Assembly: GCA_019316985.1 (NCBI GenBank)
Contig: CP079215.1
Location: forward strand, 4,526,001 to 4,590,000
Source: Paraniabella defluvii
GTDB taxonomy: Bacteria; Bacteroidota; Bacteroidia; Chitinophagales; Chitinophagaceae
Direction of reading: 5' to 3'
Length of the DNA: 64,000 nucleotides
Within the stretch, counting starts at the first letter, position 1, and the number at the start of each line of letters is the position of its first letter. The notes beneath the pieces were generated by a model. It did no database searches, had not been told where the DNA came from, and saw only the letters and a list, made by a program, of their open reading frames with translations. This document shows, piece by piece, positions 10,933-21,318 of this stretch. The position numbers and the translations under genes were made by a program.

Positions 10933-11842
10933 CTGTCATTTTTCAACCAATTAATGGTTTTATGTCTCGAAGTATCCAGTGGGCCCCAGCGGTGAGGTTC
11001 ACCATCCATGCTGATGACTATACTTTTTGTTCTCATTGCAGCGCCTAAATGAGATACCCCGGTACAATTACTGATTAACGCCGATGCATGGCGAAGGATC
11101 AATGCCAGGCTTCCAAGGCTGGTACGTCCCGCTATATTAATAGCACGGTTATGAAGCATCTGGTTGATATGATTGGTAAGCGCTTGTTCCTGGCTGCTGC
11201 CTGTTAATACAATAGTAAAGCCCTGCTTCATGAAATGTTGGGCAATACGGGCAAAAAGCTCGGGGGCCATTGTCGGGTAATCAATGCCGAACCGGGATGC
11301 ACACAAAGGTAGGGTCCGGTTATATCAAATCCCGATTGATTCAGTTCTTCCTCGTCGGCATCGGAAAGGGAAAGTCAATATGCGTACCATCGTCTGGAAT
11401 GTGCAGGTGATGAAGCAGTGCCAGGTGACGTTGTATTTCATGTATCCCTTCAGGATACTCCAGGAAATTACGGGTGTTGACTCTTCTGTCGCCCTGCTCA
11501 CAGAAACCAGCTAAACAACGGGGTTGTAGCTGTTCCAGCATATCGTTCACAATACTGCCGTTGCCCTGCATTTGTAATAATAAATCTATACGGCTTTTTT
11601 CATTTCGTAGAAAAAGCATTGATAGCGTCGGTATGAACGGGCTGTTCGGGTAAACCCGGATAGCCGGGGAAATGAATAAAATCATCGATATAACAATAAT
11701 ATCTTTTTACAAACGTTTCAGACCATGGCAATCCCATTAGCGAAATGCGTGCCTGCGGAAATGCCTTTCTTAGAGCACGAAAAGCGGGTACTGAACACAA
11801 AAGATCACCTAGTTTTAAGGCCCTGAAAATAACGATATGCAT
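10890..11842 (-). CDS. Second GT9-family glycosyltransferase (frameshifted)
   Basis: Starts MHIVIFRALKLGDLLCSVPA, the GT9 N-terminal signature, with SLMGLPWSETFVKRY next. Shifts near 11610 and 11345 connect to NGSIVNDMLEQLQPR, HLHIPDDGTHIDFPF, CASRFGIDYPTMAPELFA, FTIVLTGSSQEQ, INIAGRTSLGSLALIL and CTGVSHLGAAM, the conserved C-terminal donor site. Restored length about 317 residues. Last gene of the minus-strand saccharide operon; its start overlaps the GT2 gene end by 38 bp and its end overlaps the convergent GT9 gene. Confidence 0.86.
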
Positions 11843-12820
11843 GATTGTTTTGTACAGGTTTTATTTTTCTGAATTTATAATTGCCATACCAGTTCCAGTA
11901 AACAGAAAGAAAGGGGATGCATAATGAAGTAAGTACCATTTCTGTAATATGCCGGAGACTAAGACTGTTCTGGGAAAGCCGTTTGTATATAAAATAAATT
12001 ATACCCAGCAGAGCAATGCCGAGGCAGGTGACAGCTGTTGTGAATCTGCCCAATGCAAAGCATGCCAGAGCACAGAAAATACCCGCTACCGAAAGATAGT
12101 AGTAGCCAGGAGGAGACTCCTTGATATATAATTTGTAAAAGAGCGGGTATTTTTACGCAGCAGCGCATTGTACAAAGATTTTGCTGCTCTTTAATGCTGA
12201 TACCCCAGCTGGCAGTACGAACGGGATGGTATACCAGGCAGTCGGGCGCATAGTAAGGCGTTTCCCGTTACTGAGCAACGCAAATTCCAGGTCGGAGTCT
12301 TCTCTCCAGGCCACTTTGTATTGTTCATCAAATCCGCCTACCTGTTCGAGTACGCTCCTGCGACAGGCCACATTAGCAGTAACAAAAGCCGGGGTCTCCA
12401 GCCGGGTAGTTTGCCTTTCAAAATCGGTAAGCCTCTGATGGCCGGTCGGAACTTTAACCCGCCCGTAAATAACATGACATAGCGGGTTGTAAAAGTATTG
12501 CATGATTTGGGTGAGCCAGTTAGAAGCGGGTATACAATCATCGTCTGTAAAAGCTATTATGGCGCCGGCGGCAGTTCGCCATCCCAGGTTTCGTGCGGCA
12601 GCCGGCCCGCCTTTTGAGGTAAGTACAAGTATCTGATGGTGGCAACACTTTTATACAGCATTTCATTTACGCAGGATCTCGACTCAAAGCAGGGGCCATC
12701 GCTCACCACCAATATTTCATACTGCGAGGTGTCCAGCTCCTGTCCGGTTAAAGCTTGCAGGCAGCGCTTCAAAAGATCGGGGCGCCGGTAAGTAGGTACG
12801 ACTACAGATATCTGTATCAT
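11805..12820 (-). CDS. GT2-family glycosyltransferase with C-terminal membrane segments (frameshifted)
   Basis: N-terminus IQISVVVPTYRRPDLLKRCL is a GT-A GT2 start. After a shift near 12600 comes AIIAFTDDDCIPASNWL, where the DDD metal motif binds the nucleotide-sugar, then RRSVLEQVGGFDEQYKVAWR and EDSDLEFALLSNGK, the acceptor-side ED motif. After a shift near 12165 the protein has basic KKYPLFYKLYIKE and two hydrophobic helices (LSVAGIFCALACFALG, VTCLGIALLGIIYFIY), so it is probably anchored to the inner membrane. About 338 residues. It follows the carbamoyltransferase by 11 bp. Confidence 0.86.
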
Positions 12821-12831
12821 GTGTTCTATTT

Positions 12832-14521
12832 TTAGTTCTTACTGATATGAAATGAACCAATAATCAGGTCGTCGAACGGGGTAGACCAAAAGCACTCGAT
12901 AGCATCCCGCGGCGTACATACAATGGGTTTACCCGCGAGTTAAAAGAAGTGTTAACCAGTATAGGGATACCCGTCATCTCGTGGAAAGCATACAGCACAT
13001 CGTGGTAAAGGGCATGTTGCTGCTGGTTGATAGTTTGTATTCTCGCAGTGTTATCTACATGGCAAACAGCCGGTATCCGTTCTTTTTGAGCTTCTTTTAC
13101 TTTAAAAGTAAAAAGCATAAACGGAGAAGTGTGCGCTTCCTCAAACCATTGGTTTGCGTGGTCTTCAATACAACCGGTGCAACCGGCCGGAAGTCTTCCC
13201 GGTCTTTGAGTATATTCAGCTTCGCCTGCATACCGGGGTCTATGGGTGAAGCCAGTATAGACCTGGAGCCCAGCGCACGCGGCCCAAACTCCATCCTCCC
13301 CTGAAACCAGCCAATGATGCGGTTTTGGGCCAGGATCTGTGCGGTTTCCGCGGCAATATCAGTAAGCCGCCGGTACGGGATCTTATTCTCTTGTAGAAAT
13401 CGCTCAATACTATTATCAGTATAATCGGGTCCCCAGTAAGCATGTGTCATTTCAAAGTTGCGTGGTTGCCCGCTCTCCTGTGCATCTGTCCATAGTGCTG
13501 CGCCTAAGGCCGTACCGGCATCGCCGGCCGCCGGCTGTACCCAGATGTTTTCAAAAATGCCGGCATCCCTTATATAAGCATTCAATACGCAGTTGAGCGC
13601 AACACCCCGGCGAGGCATAAATTTTTTGCCCGCTGGCCTGCCGTAACCACGTACACAGCTCCAGCATTTTTTCCTGCAACACTACCTGTAGGGACCGGGC
13701 TATATTGAAATGTTTATCTTCAAAGGGAGCGCCTGCCTGCCTGGGTTCGCCCAGCAATGTCTCCAGCTCATCAAAACGGATCGTGTACCGGCCTTCTTCG
13801 CCAATCTGTATAATAGCACGCAATCCCTCTGCAAGGGTAGGCTGGCCATAAGACGCCAGCGCCATTACACGGTATTCGTCTGAAGAATGAAGGAAACCCA
13901 GGTGCATGGTAATTTTTTCGTAGAGCAGGCCCAGGGAGTGAGGCAGGTTTACCTGGCTGATCCGCTGTATGTTGGTACCCCTGCCTATGCTATAGGAGGT
14001 GGTAGCCTGTTCTCCGCGGCCATCTGTAACCATAATAGCAGCTTCTTCAAAAGGAGAAGGCAAAAGGCGCTGGCGGCATGTGCCAGGTGATGGTCGATGA
14101 ACCGCCACTGCGCTTCTTTGATGCTGGCTCCTTTAAAACGCTGTTGCAGGTGGTGAGGGTAGCCATCCTGCAAATGAAAACGGGCATTCAGGATATAAGT
14201 CAGGAAAAGTGCTTCCCAGGATACCTGGTCCCGGTTTTGAGGTGTAAATGTCAGCGGCAGGGAAATAGGCTTTGCCTGTTCCAGCAGCTGGTAAGGGTCA
14301 AAAGAATAGGAAAAAATCAACATCGTTGATATGAATGCCTGCGGTTTCCAAGCAATAATGGATGGCGTGAAAAGGCAGCTCATAAGTGCTGAAGGGAATG
14401 GGTCTTTTACCATGTTTTATCTGGGTAAAGCGTTCTTCTTCCGCTGCTGCAATGATCCGCCCGTCTTTTACCAGGCAGGCGGCGCTGTCGTGAAAAGCAG
14501 CATTAATTCTAATGTATACAT
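12832..14521 (-). CDS. NodU/TobZ-family carbamoyltransferase (frameshifted)
   Basis: About 563 residues. The N-terminal Kae1-like domain begins MYTLGINAAFHDSAACL once one base is restored near 14505, then AAAEEERFTQIKHG and FIDHHLAHAASAF, whose His residues bind metal and nucleotide in this family. The C-terminal YrdC-like domain contains NIWVQPAAGDAGTALGAAL, GRMEFGPRALGSRSIL, ILVNTSFNSRG and PRDAIECFWSTPFDDLIIG. By family it uses carbamoyl phosphate and ATP to carbamoylate a hydroxyl of a sugar or antibiotic. Shifts near 14310, 14060, 13620, 13120 and 12930 are inferred. First gene of the minus-strand saccharide operon. Confidence 0.88.
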
Positions 14522-14968
14522 CTGATTATTGATTAAAAGTTTCATCACTCCGCATCAAATAGCCCGCCAATGCGGTTTGCCGGTTCAATCGTATAGCTCA
14601 CTGGTACGTACTGAGAAAAATATTTCTTTTAATGTGGAAGTATTTACAGCGTTTTTGGTTTGATCGGCCACGGTATAGCGCCTCATACAGAATGTACAAC
14701 TCAGGATAATTTACTCCGCGTAAAGTATCTTATTGCTGATTGGAACGGTTTTTGAATTTGATGATTTGTCAATTTTCACACAAGCAGTTAGTTTTGATTG
14801 CGACCCCTGTTTCCACAGGGTCTTTTTATTTCGGACTTTGACGGAAGGGCGCAAAAGATAATAATAGACATTTATCTTTTTAACTTATTAGCAATTAACG
14901 CGGAATGAAAATTGCTGAACCAGGTGAATAGTGGATGAAAATACTTCTGATAAGTTTAAATATAAAGC
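14522..14968. other. Intergenic stretch with a terminator and no clear gene
   Basis: Divergent region between the carbamoyltransferase and the MscS gene. It contains a plus-strand terminator-like hairpin at 14802-14828 with no protein gene upstream on that strand. No supported open frame. A short non-coding transcript ending at the hairpin is possible. Confidence 0.4.
14802..14828 (+). terminator. Terminator-like hairpin, TGTTTCCACA core
   Basis: Stem GACCC(C)TGT / ACAGGGTC with loop TTCC and a T-rich tail, plus orientation. The loop core TGTTTCCACA is identical to that of the hairpin at 16982-17007. Confidence 0.6.
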
Positions 14969-15766
14969 ATGCTTGAAATAAAAAAGAAGAATGGTTGGAT
15001 AAATTATCTGCCTGGGTTGTTAACCAGGGACCGTCTATTTTACTGGCAATAATTGTATTGATTATTGGCCTGTGGCTTATTAAGCTGTTTTCGAACTACC
15101 TGGGAAAAGTTATGCAAAAACCAAAAAAATCGACCGTTCCTTAAAACCGTTTTTAAGGAGCGTGATTGTAGTGGTATTGCGTGTTTTGCTGCTGTTGGCT
15201 GTAATGCAGATAGCCGGGATCGCCATGACCTTATTTGCTGCATTGATCACATCATTGGGCGTAGCGGCCGGCCTGGCTTTATCCGGCACTTTGCAAAATT
15301 TTGCAAGTGGTATACTCATCCTGTTCCTGAAGCCTTTTCGTGTAGGCGACAATATTTTAACGCAGGGACAGGAGGGAACGGTTAATGAAATACGTATATT
15401 CTATACTATCATCACCACTTATGATAATCGCATAGTAGTAGTACCGAACAGCAAATTATCCAATGAAGTGATCATTAATTTAAGCGGTTCGGGCAGCCGG
15501 CGGCTCGACATAGAAATGAAGTTCAGCAATGCCATCGATTATGAGCAGGTGAAGGCGGTTGTAGAGCAGGCTATTGCAGATGCCGGTACTATCCTTGATG
15601 ATCCGCCCCGGCGCGTGGTATATCGTCGCTGGAACCGGACGGGTATAAGGTAATGCTGAATCTTTGGATTGGCGCGCATGGCTTTATTGATACCAAGATC
15701 CGATTCCAGGAAATGTTATTGCAGCGCCTGAAAAGCTCGGGGCTGAAATTGCCCGGAATGGCATAA
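14969..15766 (+). CDS. Small MscS-type mechanosensitive channel (frameshifted)
   Basis: About 265 residues after restoring frames (shifts near 14990, 15120 and 15620). Three N-terminal helices (SILLAIIVLIIGLWLIKL, VVVLRVLLLLAVMQIAG, and the pore helix LITSLGVAAGLALSGTLQNFASG) precede the beta domain with KPFRVGDNIL, GTVNEIRIFYT and VVVPNSKLSNEVIINLS, all standard MscS motifs. The C-terminus (IRFQEMLLQRLKSSGLKLP) is the alpha-beta cap. Function: tension-gated release of solutes on hypo-osmotic shock, inner membrane. Confidence 0.9.
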
Positions 15767-15791
15767 GCTTTGAATTTAACCCCGGTAGCAA

Positions 15792-16557
15792 ATGATGAAT
15801 ACAGATAATCTTTATATAGGAACCAGTGGCATTGTTTTACCTTATAAGAATAAACTGGCTTACCCTGAGGCCTTACAGGGCATGAGCCGGTTGTCGGCAT
15901 ACGGCACCCTGTTTAATTCGCTTGAAGTAAATGCTATTTTTTACAAGTTACCACGGGCTTCCACTATCGCGCAATGGAGCCAGTCGGTGGGCGAAGATTT
16001 TCGCTTTACTTTCAAACTATGGAAACAAATAACACATTCCCATTTGCTCGATTTTGATAAAGCGGATATAGAAAAGTACTTCGAGGTGATTGAGCCGGCA
16101 AAAAGAAAGCCGGCTGTTTACTGATACAGTTTCCAGCATCTGTAAAATGCGGGCTTTTTCAGAAAGTAGAAAACCTGCTTTCGGCTTTAGAACAATTTGC
16201 TATGGGTTCCTGGCCGCTGGCAGTTGAGTTTAGAAGCGCCTGCTGGTACAACGAAAATACCTACCAATTACTCGATAATTACAAGGCTTCACTGGTATTT
16301 CACGATAAAAAGGCAGTGAATCGCCACAACCCGAACTGGATGCAGATCATATTTACCTGCGCTTTCACGGACCCCAGGGTGATTATAAAGGCAGCTATGA
16401 TCCCGGCTGGCTATATGAATATGCCGGTTACATAAACGATTGGCTGTGTGCCGGGAAATCTGTTTACGTCTATTTCAATAATACAATTGGCGACGCGCTG
16501 TCTAATGTACAGCTGTTGCAAAAGTTTATCGGGGAGAGAAAGGACCCGAATGCTTAA
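15792..16557 (+). CDS. DUF72 domain protein (frameshifted)
   Basis: About 255 residues. Family marks are YIGTSGIVLPYKNKLAYPE at the N-terminus, YGTLFNSLEVNAIFYKLP, FRFTFKLWKQITHS, and after a shift near 16115 LIQFPASVKC and LAVEFRSACWY, then near 16350 LRFHGPQGDYKGSYD and SVYVYFNNTIGDALSNVQLL. This is the TIM-barrel DUF72 (YecE-like) family, whose activity is not established. It follows MscS by 25 bp. Confidence 0.85.
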
Positions 16558-17452
16558 TTTTCACATTGGCACCGAAGAGGCAATGAGGAGAAAACGGCAA
16601 TAGGTTACCTACGATTTGTAGAATATTTTCCCCGGATTTCGTCTTATCCATTAATATTCGAATGAATAAACAGCTCACAAACAATATAGATTCTTAAATT
16701 GGTCTGCCATTACAGGGCAGGCATCAATATTGTGTTTTGTTGTGATATAGGTTTATTATGAAAGTCAATAAAATTCAATCTGAACAAAGCGTAGTGCCCG
16801 ACATAGGACCCAGGAAATGGGTGAACGGGAGGAGCCTGGGGTACCTGGGAGACTTGCAACACCCGGGCGAACAAACGGAAGGATATTTTATGTTAAAGGG
16901 CCGGCAAAAGAGTAATAAGTTCTCAAAGAATAAACGAATAACATAGGATTTGGTTAGTTTTCTTAATAGTTTTCGCATACACCTCATGTTTCCACATGAG
17001 GTTTTTTGTATGGTGCTAAACGGTAAGATTGTACAGAGATATGCAGGGAAATATTAGGGAGCAGCACAGGATAAACCCTGCGTATGAAAATATTGGAGAA
17101 GAAAAGCTAACAGGTATTATAGCATGTGCAGGAGTACCGGGTCAGGCCGCCTCAGAAACAGGGAACAAAAATTGCTATAATGAAATGATGAATAGCCCGG
17201 TCAGTTGGTCAATCGTAGTTTCCCCACTACTGAGTGGCATGATCATACGCAGCAAATAGTACCAGGCTGGTTTTATAAACAAGCCGGTGTACCTGGCGCA
17301 GCAAAGCGGAATACCAACGGAGTTGATATCCGCTTTAGTGGGTATGAACGGTGTGAAGCGTTGATTCGCCCGGTTAAAAAATATTCAGAGTATGTTGTTG
17401 TAAACCAAATATTAGCACTTATTTTAATAGTTTTTTTAATTAGTTTTACCTG
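16558..17452. other. Gene-poor stretch with one doubtful 62-codon ORF and a terminator
   Basis: Nothing here matches a family I know. An ATG at 16758 opens 62 codons (MKVNKIQSEQSVVPDIGPRK...) that stop at 16946, followed by a clean terminator at 16982-17007, so either a small protein or a non-coding RNA may be transcribed. Two overlapping frames at 17029-17453 are out of phase with each other, lack family features, and I do not call them. Confidence 0.4.
16982..17007 (+). terminator. Rho-independent terminator, TGTTTCCACA core
   Basis: Perfect 8-bp stem CCTCATGT/ACATGAGG with loop TTCC and six Ts. Upstream there is only the 62-codon ORF at 16758-16946. Confidence 0.75.
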
Positions 17453-18933
17453 ATGAATGAATCGATGCCCTTATGGGTCGCGGAGGAGCGGCAGGCACTA
17501 CTGGCTGCGATAGTTGATTATTCGGAAGATGCCATTGTCAGCAAAACGCTGGATGGCATTATTACCAGTTGGAATCATGCAGCGGTGTCTTTATTTGGAT
17601 ACCAGGAATCGGAGGCCATAGGCCGGCATATTTCACTGATTATCCCGCCCGATCGCCTGCATGAGGAAGATTTTATTATCAATGAAATCAGAAACGGCAG
17701 GAAGATTCAACATTTTCAAACCATCAGAAAAGCTAAGTCGGGGCAGTATATTCCCTTATCATTAGCCATATCGCCTATTAAAAATGCTGCCGGTGTTATT
17801 ATAGGCGCATCAAAAATAGCCCGCGATATCAGCAAGCAAAAGGAAGCCGCCGAAAAACAGGGAATGCTTGCAGCTATTGTTAATAATTCCGACGATGCCA
17901 TTGTTAGTAAAACCCTGGAGGGGTAATCACCAGCTGGAATAAGGCGGCTGCCAGGATGTTTGGCTATAGCGAAGCAGAAGCCGTAGGGAAGCATATTTCC
18001 TGATCATACCCCGGGAACGGCTTTCCGAAGAAGATTATATCATCGGAGAGATCAGGAAGGGAAACAGCGTTTCCCATTTTGAAACTGTCAGGGTTACACG
18101 AAGCGGTAATTCCATACCCATTTCGCTTACGGTTTCTCCCATTTTGAGTGAGGATAAAAAACAGTTATCGGAGCTTCAAAAATTGCGCGGGACATATCGG
18201 AAAAAGTAGCAGCTCATAATGAACTGGAACGATTGTATCAGCAGGTAAAACATCTGAATGAAAAAAAAGATGAGTTCATTGCCATGACCACTCATGAATT
18301 GAAGACACCTGTAACATCACTGAGAGGCTTTTTACAGTTGCTGCAAATGCATACCGACAGTAACGACAAAAATGCGCTTTTTGTAGAACGGGGTATCAAA
18401 CAGGTAGATAAATTAAGTATGCTTATCAACGATCTCGTGGAGTTTTCGAAACTCCAGGCGGGGAATTTAGGCATGCATTTTGAAATCTTCGATATGAAAG
18501 TGCTGGTAGAAGATTGCCTGGAATTGTATGCTGCAAGTAATTCCCATCCGATTAAATTACATGTCAGCGGGTCACTGGAAGTGCATGCAGACCGGCTGCG
18601 GATAGAGCAGGTGATAGATAACCTGGTTAGCAATGCCGTTAAATATTCACCCGAAGGAGGAGTTGTTGAAATAGACCTGGAAGGCAGGGAGCATGAGGTA
18701 ATGGTAAGGGTTAAGGACGAAGGAATAGGCATTGATGATAAGCTCATGGATAAACTGTTCAGCCAGTTTTTCAGGGCAGTGGAGCCAGGATATAATATAC
18801 CCGGATTAGGGATGGGATTGTATATAACCAGGAAATTATTGAACGTCATGGTGGGAGCATTAACGTAGAAAGTACATTAGGAAAAGGTTCTGTTTTCAGC
18901 TTCGTGCTGCCCAAACAACATAGCAACCAATAA
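17453..18933 (+). CDS. PAS-PAS sensor histidine kinase (frameshifted)
   Basis: About 493 residues with no obvious membrane segment, so probably a cytoplasmic sensor. Two PAS domains in tandem share the sequence AIVxxSxDAIVSKTL and SKIARDIS at their ends (about residues 15-140 and 140-260). The HisKA domain has FIAMTTHELKTPVTSL with the phospho-acceptor His, followed by HATPase boxes IDNLVSNAVKYSPEGG (N box), VKDEGIGIDD (G1) and PGLGMGLYI (G2), and a C-terminus SINVESTLGKGSVFSFVLP. Frameshifts near 17925, 18000, 18160 and 18835. The response regulator gene follows after 21 bp. Confidence 0.9.
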
Positions 18934-18954
18934 GAATAGCCGTAAGCTTATAAA

Positions 18955-19308
18955 ATGAAAAAAAAAGGAAATTTTAGTTGTAGAAGATAACAATGATATA
19001 AGGGAACTGATTGGTTTTATCCTTACTGAAGATTCCTACGATTTGAAAATGTGCGCCACAGCCGGCGCGCTTAATGTAGAAATGAGCAAGGGATTGCCCA
19101 ATGTTATCGTGCTGGATATAATGCTTCCCGACGGAAACGGCATTGAACTGTGCAGGCATATAAAAACGATCCCTCAACCAGTCATGTGCCGGTTGTACTG
19201 ATGTCGGCGCATGAAAACGAATGGCAGAAAGATTCCGGTGCAGACTCCTTTATAGCCAAACCCTTTAATATAGGCGATTTTAAATCGGTAGTGGAAAGTT
19301 ATCTCTAA
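18955..19308 (+). CDS. Single-domain response regulator (frameshifted)
   Basis: About 118 residues consisting only of a receiver domain: ILVVEDNNDIRELIGFIL with the acidic pair, VIVLDIMLPDGNGIELC with the phospho-acceptor Asp, VPVVLMSAHE with the conserved Ser, and SFIAKPFNIGDFKSVV with the conserved Lys. There is no output domain, so it acts by protein interaction. Indels in the A run after the start and near 19170 break the frame. It is the likely partner of the preceding histidine kinase. Confidence 0.88.
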
Positions 19309-19352
19309 ACCGTGTCAAACTTCCGCATTAAGCGGTAGCATAAAGATTATTA

Positions 19353-19861
19353 ATGAACCTGACTGCCTTATTTTCCGATAAAGCAACTAAAGCAAAGGCC
19401 AAAGTATCTCTGGTGGGCAACTGGGTATTGAATGGCGAATTAACAGTGCACGAGTTACTGGCATTTAGTGAAACCCAAAAGCCGGCCAACAAAGCTACAT
19501 GCATAGAAGCATTAGAATATGCCACCCGCAAAACGCCCGAACTGGCAGATGAAAGTGTGCTCCAATTTGTAACCGGCACTTTAAAAGAAGATGAGGCCCG
19601 CATTAAATGGGAGAGCGCCAAAGTGATTGGTAACATCGCGAAACTATTTCCGGGCAATTTATCAGGAACCATTGACCAGTTGCTTATTAATGCCGCTCAT
19701 ACGGGAACTGTGGTTCGTTGGGCTAGCGCCTTTGCGCTGGCGGAAATATTAAAGCTGAAAACAGCCGACTGTAAGAGATTGCTTCCCGCCATAGAATCGC
19801 TAAGCGCACAGGAAACGGACGGGGTGTTCAGAAAAAATACCTGGCCGCCCTGAAAAGGTAA
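19353..19861 (+). CDS. HEAT-repeat-like helical protein
   Basis: About 169 residues, almost all helical, with repeated units such as ATCIEALEYATRKTPELA, IKWESAKVIGNIAKLFPG and VVRWASAFALAEILKLK, resembling HEAT or PBS-lyase repeats used for protein interaction. A shift near 19830 gives the C-terminus VQKKYLAALKR. It lies 44 bp after the response regulator and may be in the same transcript. No enzymatic motif is visible; function unknown. Confidence 0.72.
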
Positions 19862-19899
19862 ATAAAGGAGTGAAGGGGTGATGTGGCTTAGTGCTTGTG

Positions 19900-20210
19900 T
19901 TAACCTAAATGTTCTAATTGCTGCAATACAGGAATAAATGAACGGCCTCTCTCTGTGAGATAATATTCAATATGTAACGGCTTTAATTTGATAGTGGTTT
20001 TTTCTAACAACCCAATTTCTTCTAACTCTTTGAGCGCAACTGCAAGAGTTTGCTTATTGGCGCCGGGTATATCACGAAGCAGGCTGCTAAAGCGCAGGGG
20101 ATGATCCATCGCCAGGCGAAAATCTCTGGTTTCCACTTACCTGAAAGCATTTTTAACAGGGCCTGCGCCGGGCAGGTCTCTTTTTCTTCCATGGAGATTT
20201 GGGTAGTCAT
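19900..20210 (-). CDS. HxlR-family winged-helix regulator (frameshifted)
   Basis: About 103 residues. CPAQALLKMLSGKWKPEIF is the HxlR N-terminal signature including the conserved Cys and the GKWKP turn. After a shift near 20135 follow LAMDHPLRFSSLLRDIPG, the recognition helix NKQTLAVALKELEEIGL and the wing EYYLTERGRSFIPVL. HxlR proteins often sense thiol or aldehyde stress through that Cys. Divergent from the DsbA-like gene, with a palindromic site in between, so auto-control and control of its neighbour are likely (inference). Confidence 0.88.
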
Positions 20211-20253
20211 AAAAATCTGACTTATTGTACACCTGGTTTATAACAGGCAACTT

Positions 20254-20279
20254 TGTGCAAATTTATAAAAAATTGCACA
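20254..20279. promoter_or_regulatory. Palindromic candidate HxlR operator
   Basis: Inverted repeat TGTGCAA-N12-TTGCACA in the 83-bp space between the divergent hxlR-type and DsbA-like genes. A minus-strand TAAATTTG -7 element (20258-20265) overlaps the left arm, so binding would block transcription of the regulator. Confidence 0.5.
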
Positions 20280-20293
20280 GGGCATTAGTAATA

Positions 20294-21289
20294 ATGAAAC
20301 CGGCTTATTTACTTTTAATCATCTTACTGGCATGGGGCAATATGCAGTGTCGCTCTCAAAAAGGAAAAACTATGCAACAACAAAACAATCCGCTATTATG
20401 CGATCGGGAAACAGGCATCTGCGAAATACCTGGTAGCACAGCAACATTACCTGCCATTGATATGGCTTCAATCATAGAAAAGCCAATCAAACTCACTTAT
20501 TTTACCGATCCCATCTGCTCCTCCTGCTGGGGCATCGAACCCCAGCTAAAGAAAACTAAAGCTCGAATATGGCGACAGTATGGAGATCGATTATCGCATG
20601 GGCGGTTTATTGCCAGACTGGAGTTACAATAGCGGAGGAATCAGCAAGCCTTCGGACGTTGCGCATCACTGGGACGAGGTAAGCGTTTATTACGATATGC
20701 CCATTGATGGCGACGTATGGCTGGAAGATCCTTTGCCATCTTCTTACCCGCCATCTGTTGCTTTTAAAGCGGCCCAGATGCAGGATCATGCTAAGGCCGT
20801 CGCTTTCCTGCGTATCATAAGAGAAATGGTCTTTTGCAAAGAAAAATATTACCCGTTGGGAACACCTCGGCCTGGCGGCCCAGGATGCCGGGCTTGATAC
20901 TATACAACTAAAAAAGGACTACGAGGGAGATGCTACAATACTTTTTGAGAAAGACCTGAAGCTCGCGCGCGAATGGGGGTAAGGGATTTCCTACCCTGTT
21001 CTTTACGGATGCTGCAGGTCAAAAGAAGGTGGTGTACGGGTCAAAGCCTTATAGTGCTTACCAGGATGCTATACAGCAGTTATTGCCGGGTCTGTCTCCC
21101 AGGTCTTATAGTAGAGAATGGTCAGCATTGTTCGGCACCTATTCTTCCCTTACGGCCCGGGAGTTTTGGGAGCTGGCACAAACAGCCCGGCCTGTTGCCG
21201 AAAAACTGCTCGGAGAGCTGACCAGTAGCGGAAAATTGAAGAAACTCGTTACGAAGAATGGCTCTCTGTGGACATTGAAGGAGCATTAA
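20294..21289 (+). CDS. DsbA/FrnE-like thioredoxin-fold protein (frameshifted)
   Basis: About 330 residues. An N-terminal hydrophobic segment (AYLLLIILLAWGNMQ) precedes a linker, then the redox motif in TYFTDPICSSCWGIEPQL (CSSC). After shifts near 20570, 20830 and 20985 the fold continues with YRMGGLLPDWSYN, PSVAFKAAQMQ, EHLGLAAQDAGL and VRDFPTLFFTDAAG with the cis-Pro loop. This order fits the DsbA-family FrnE/YjbH-type proteins. The C-terminal helical region ends LWTLKEH. A dithiol oxidoreductase or chaperone/adaptor role is likely; divergent from the HxlR gene. Confidence 0.78.
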
Positions 21290-21304
21290 AGGAGTGCGTG
21301 TATA

Positions 21305-21318
21305 TCACCATATGGTGA
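21305..21318. promoter_or_regulatory. Perfect 14-bp palindrome TCACCATATGGTGA
   Basis: Perfect dyad between the convergent ends of the DsbA-like and TetR genes. It lacks the T run and GC-rich stem of a terminator, so it may be a protein-binding site. No regulator can be assigned. Confidence 0.35.

Noticed and set aside
17029..17453. Two overlapping short ORFs upstream of the histidine kinase
   Set aside because: They are in different frames, cannot be joined into a recognisable protein, and have no conserved motifs.
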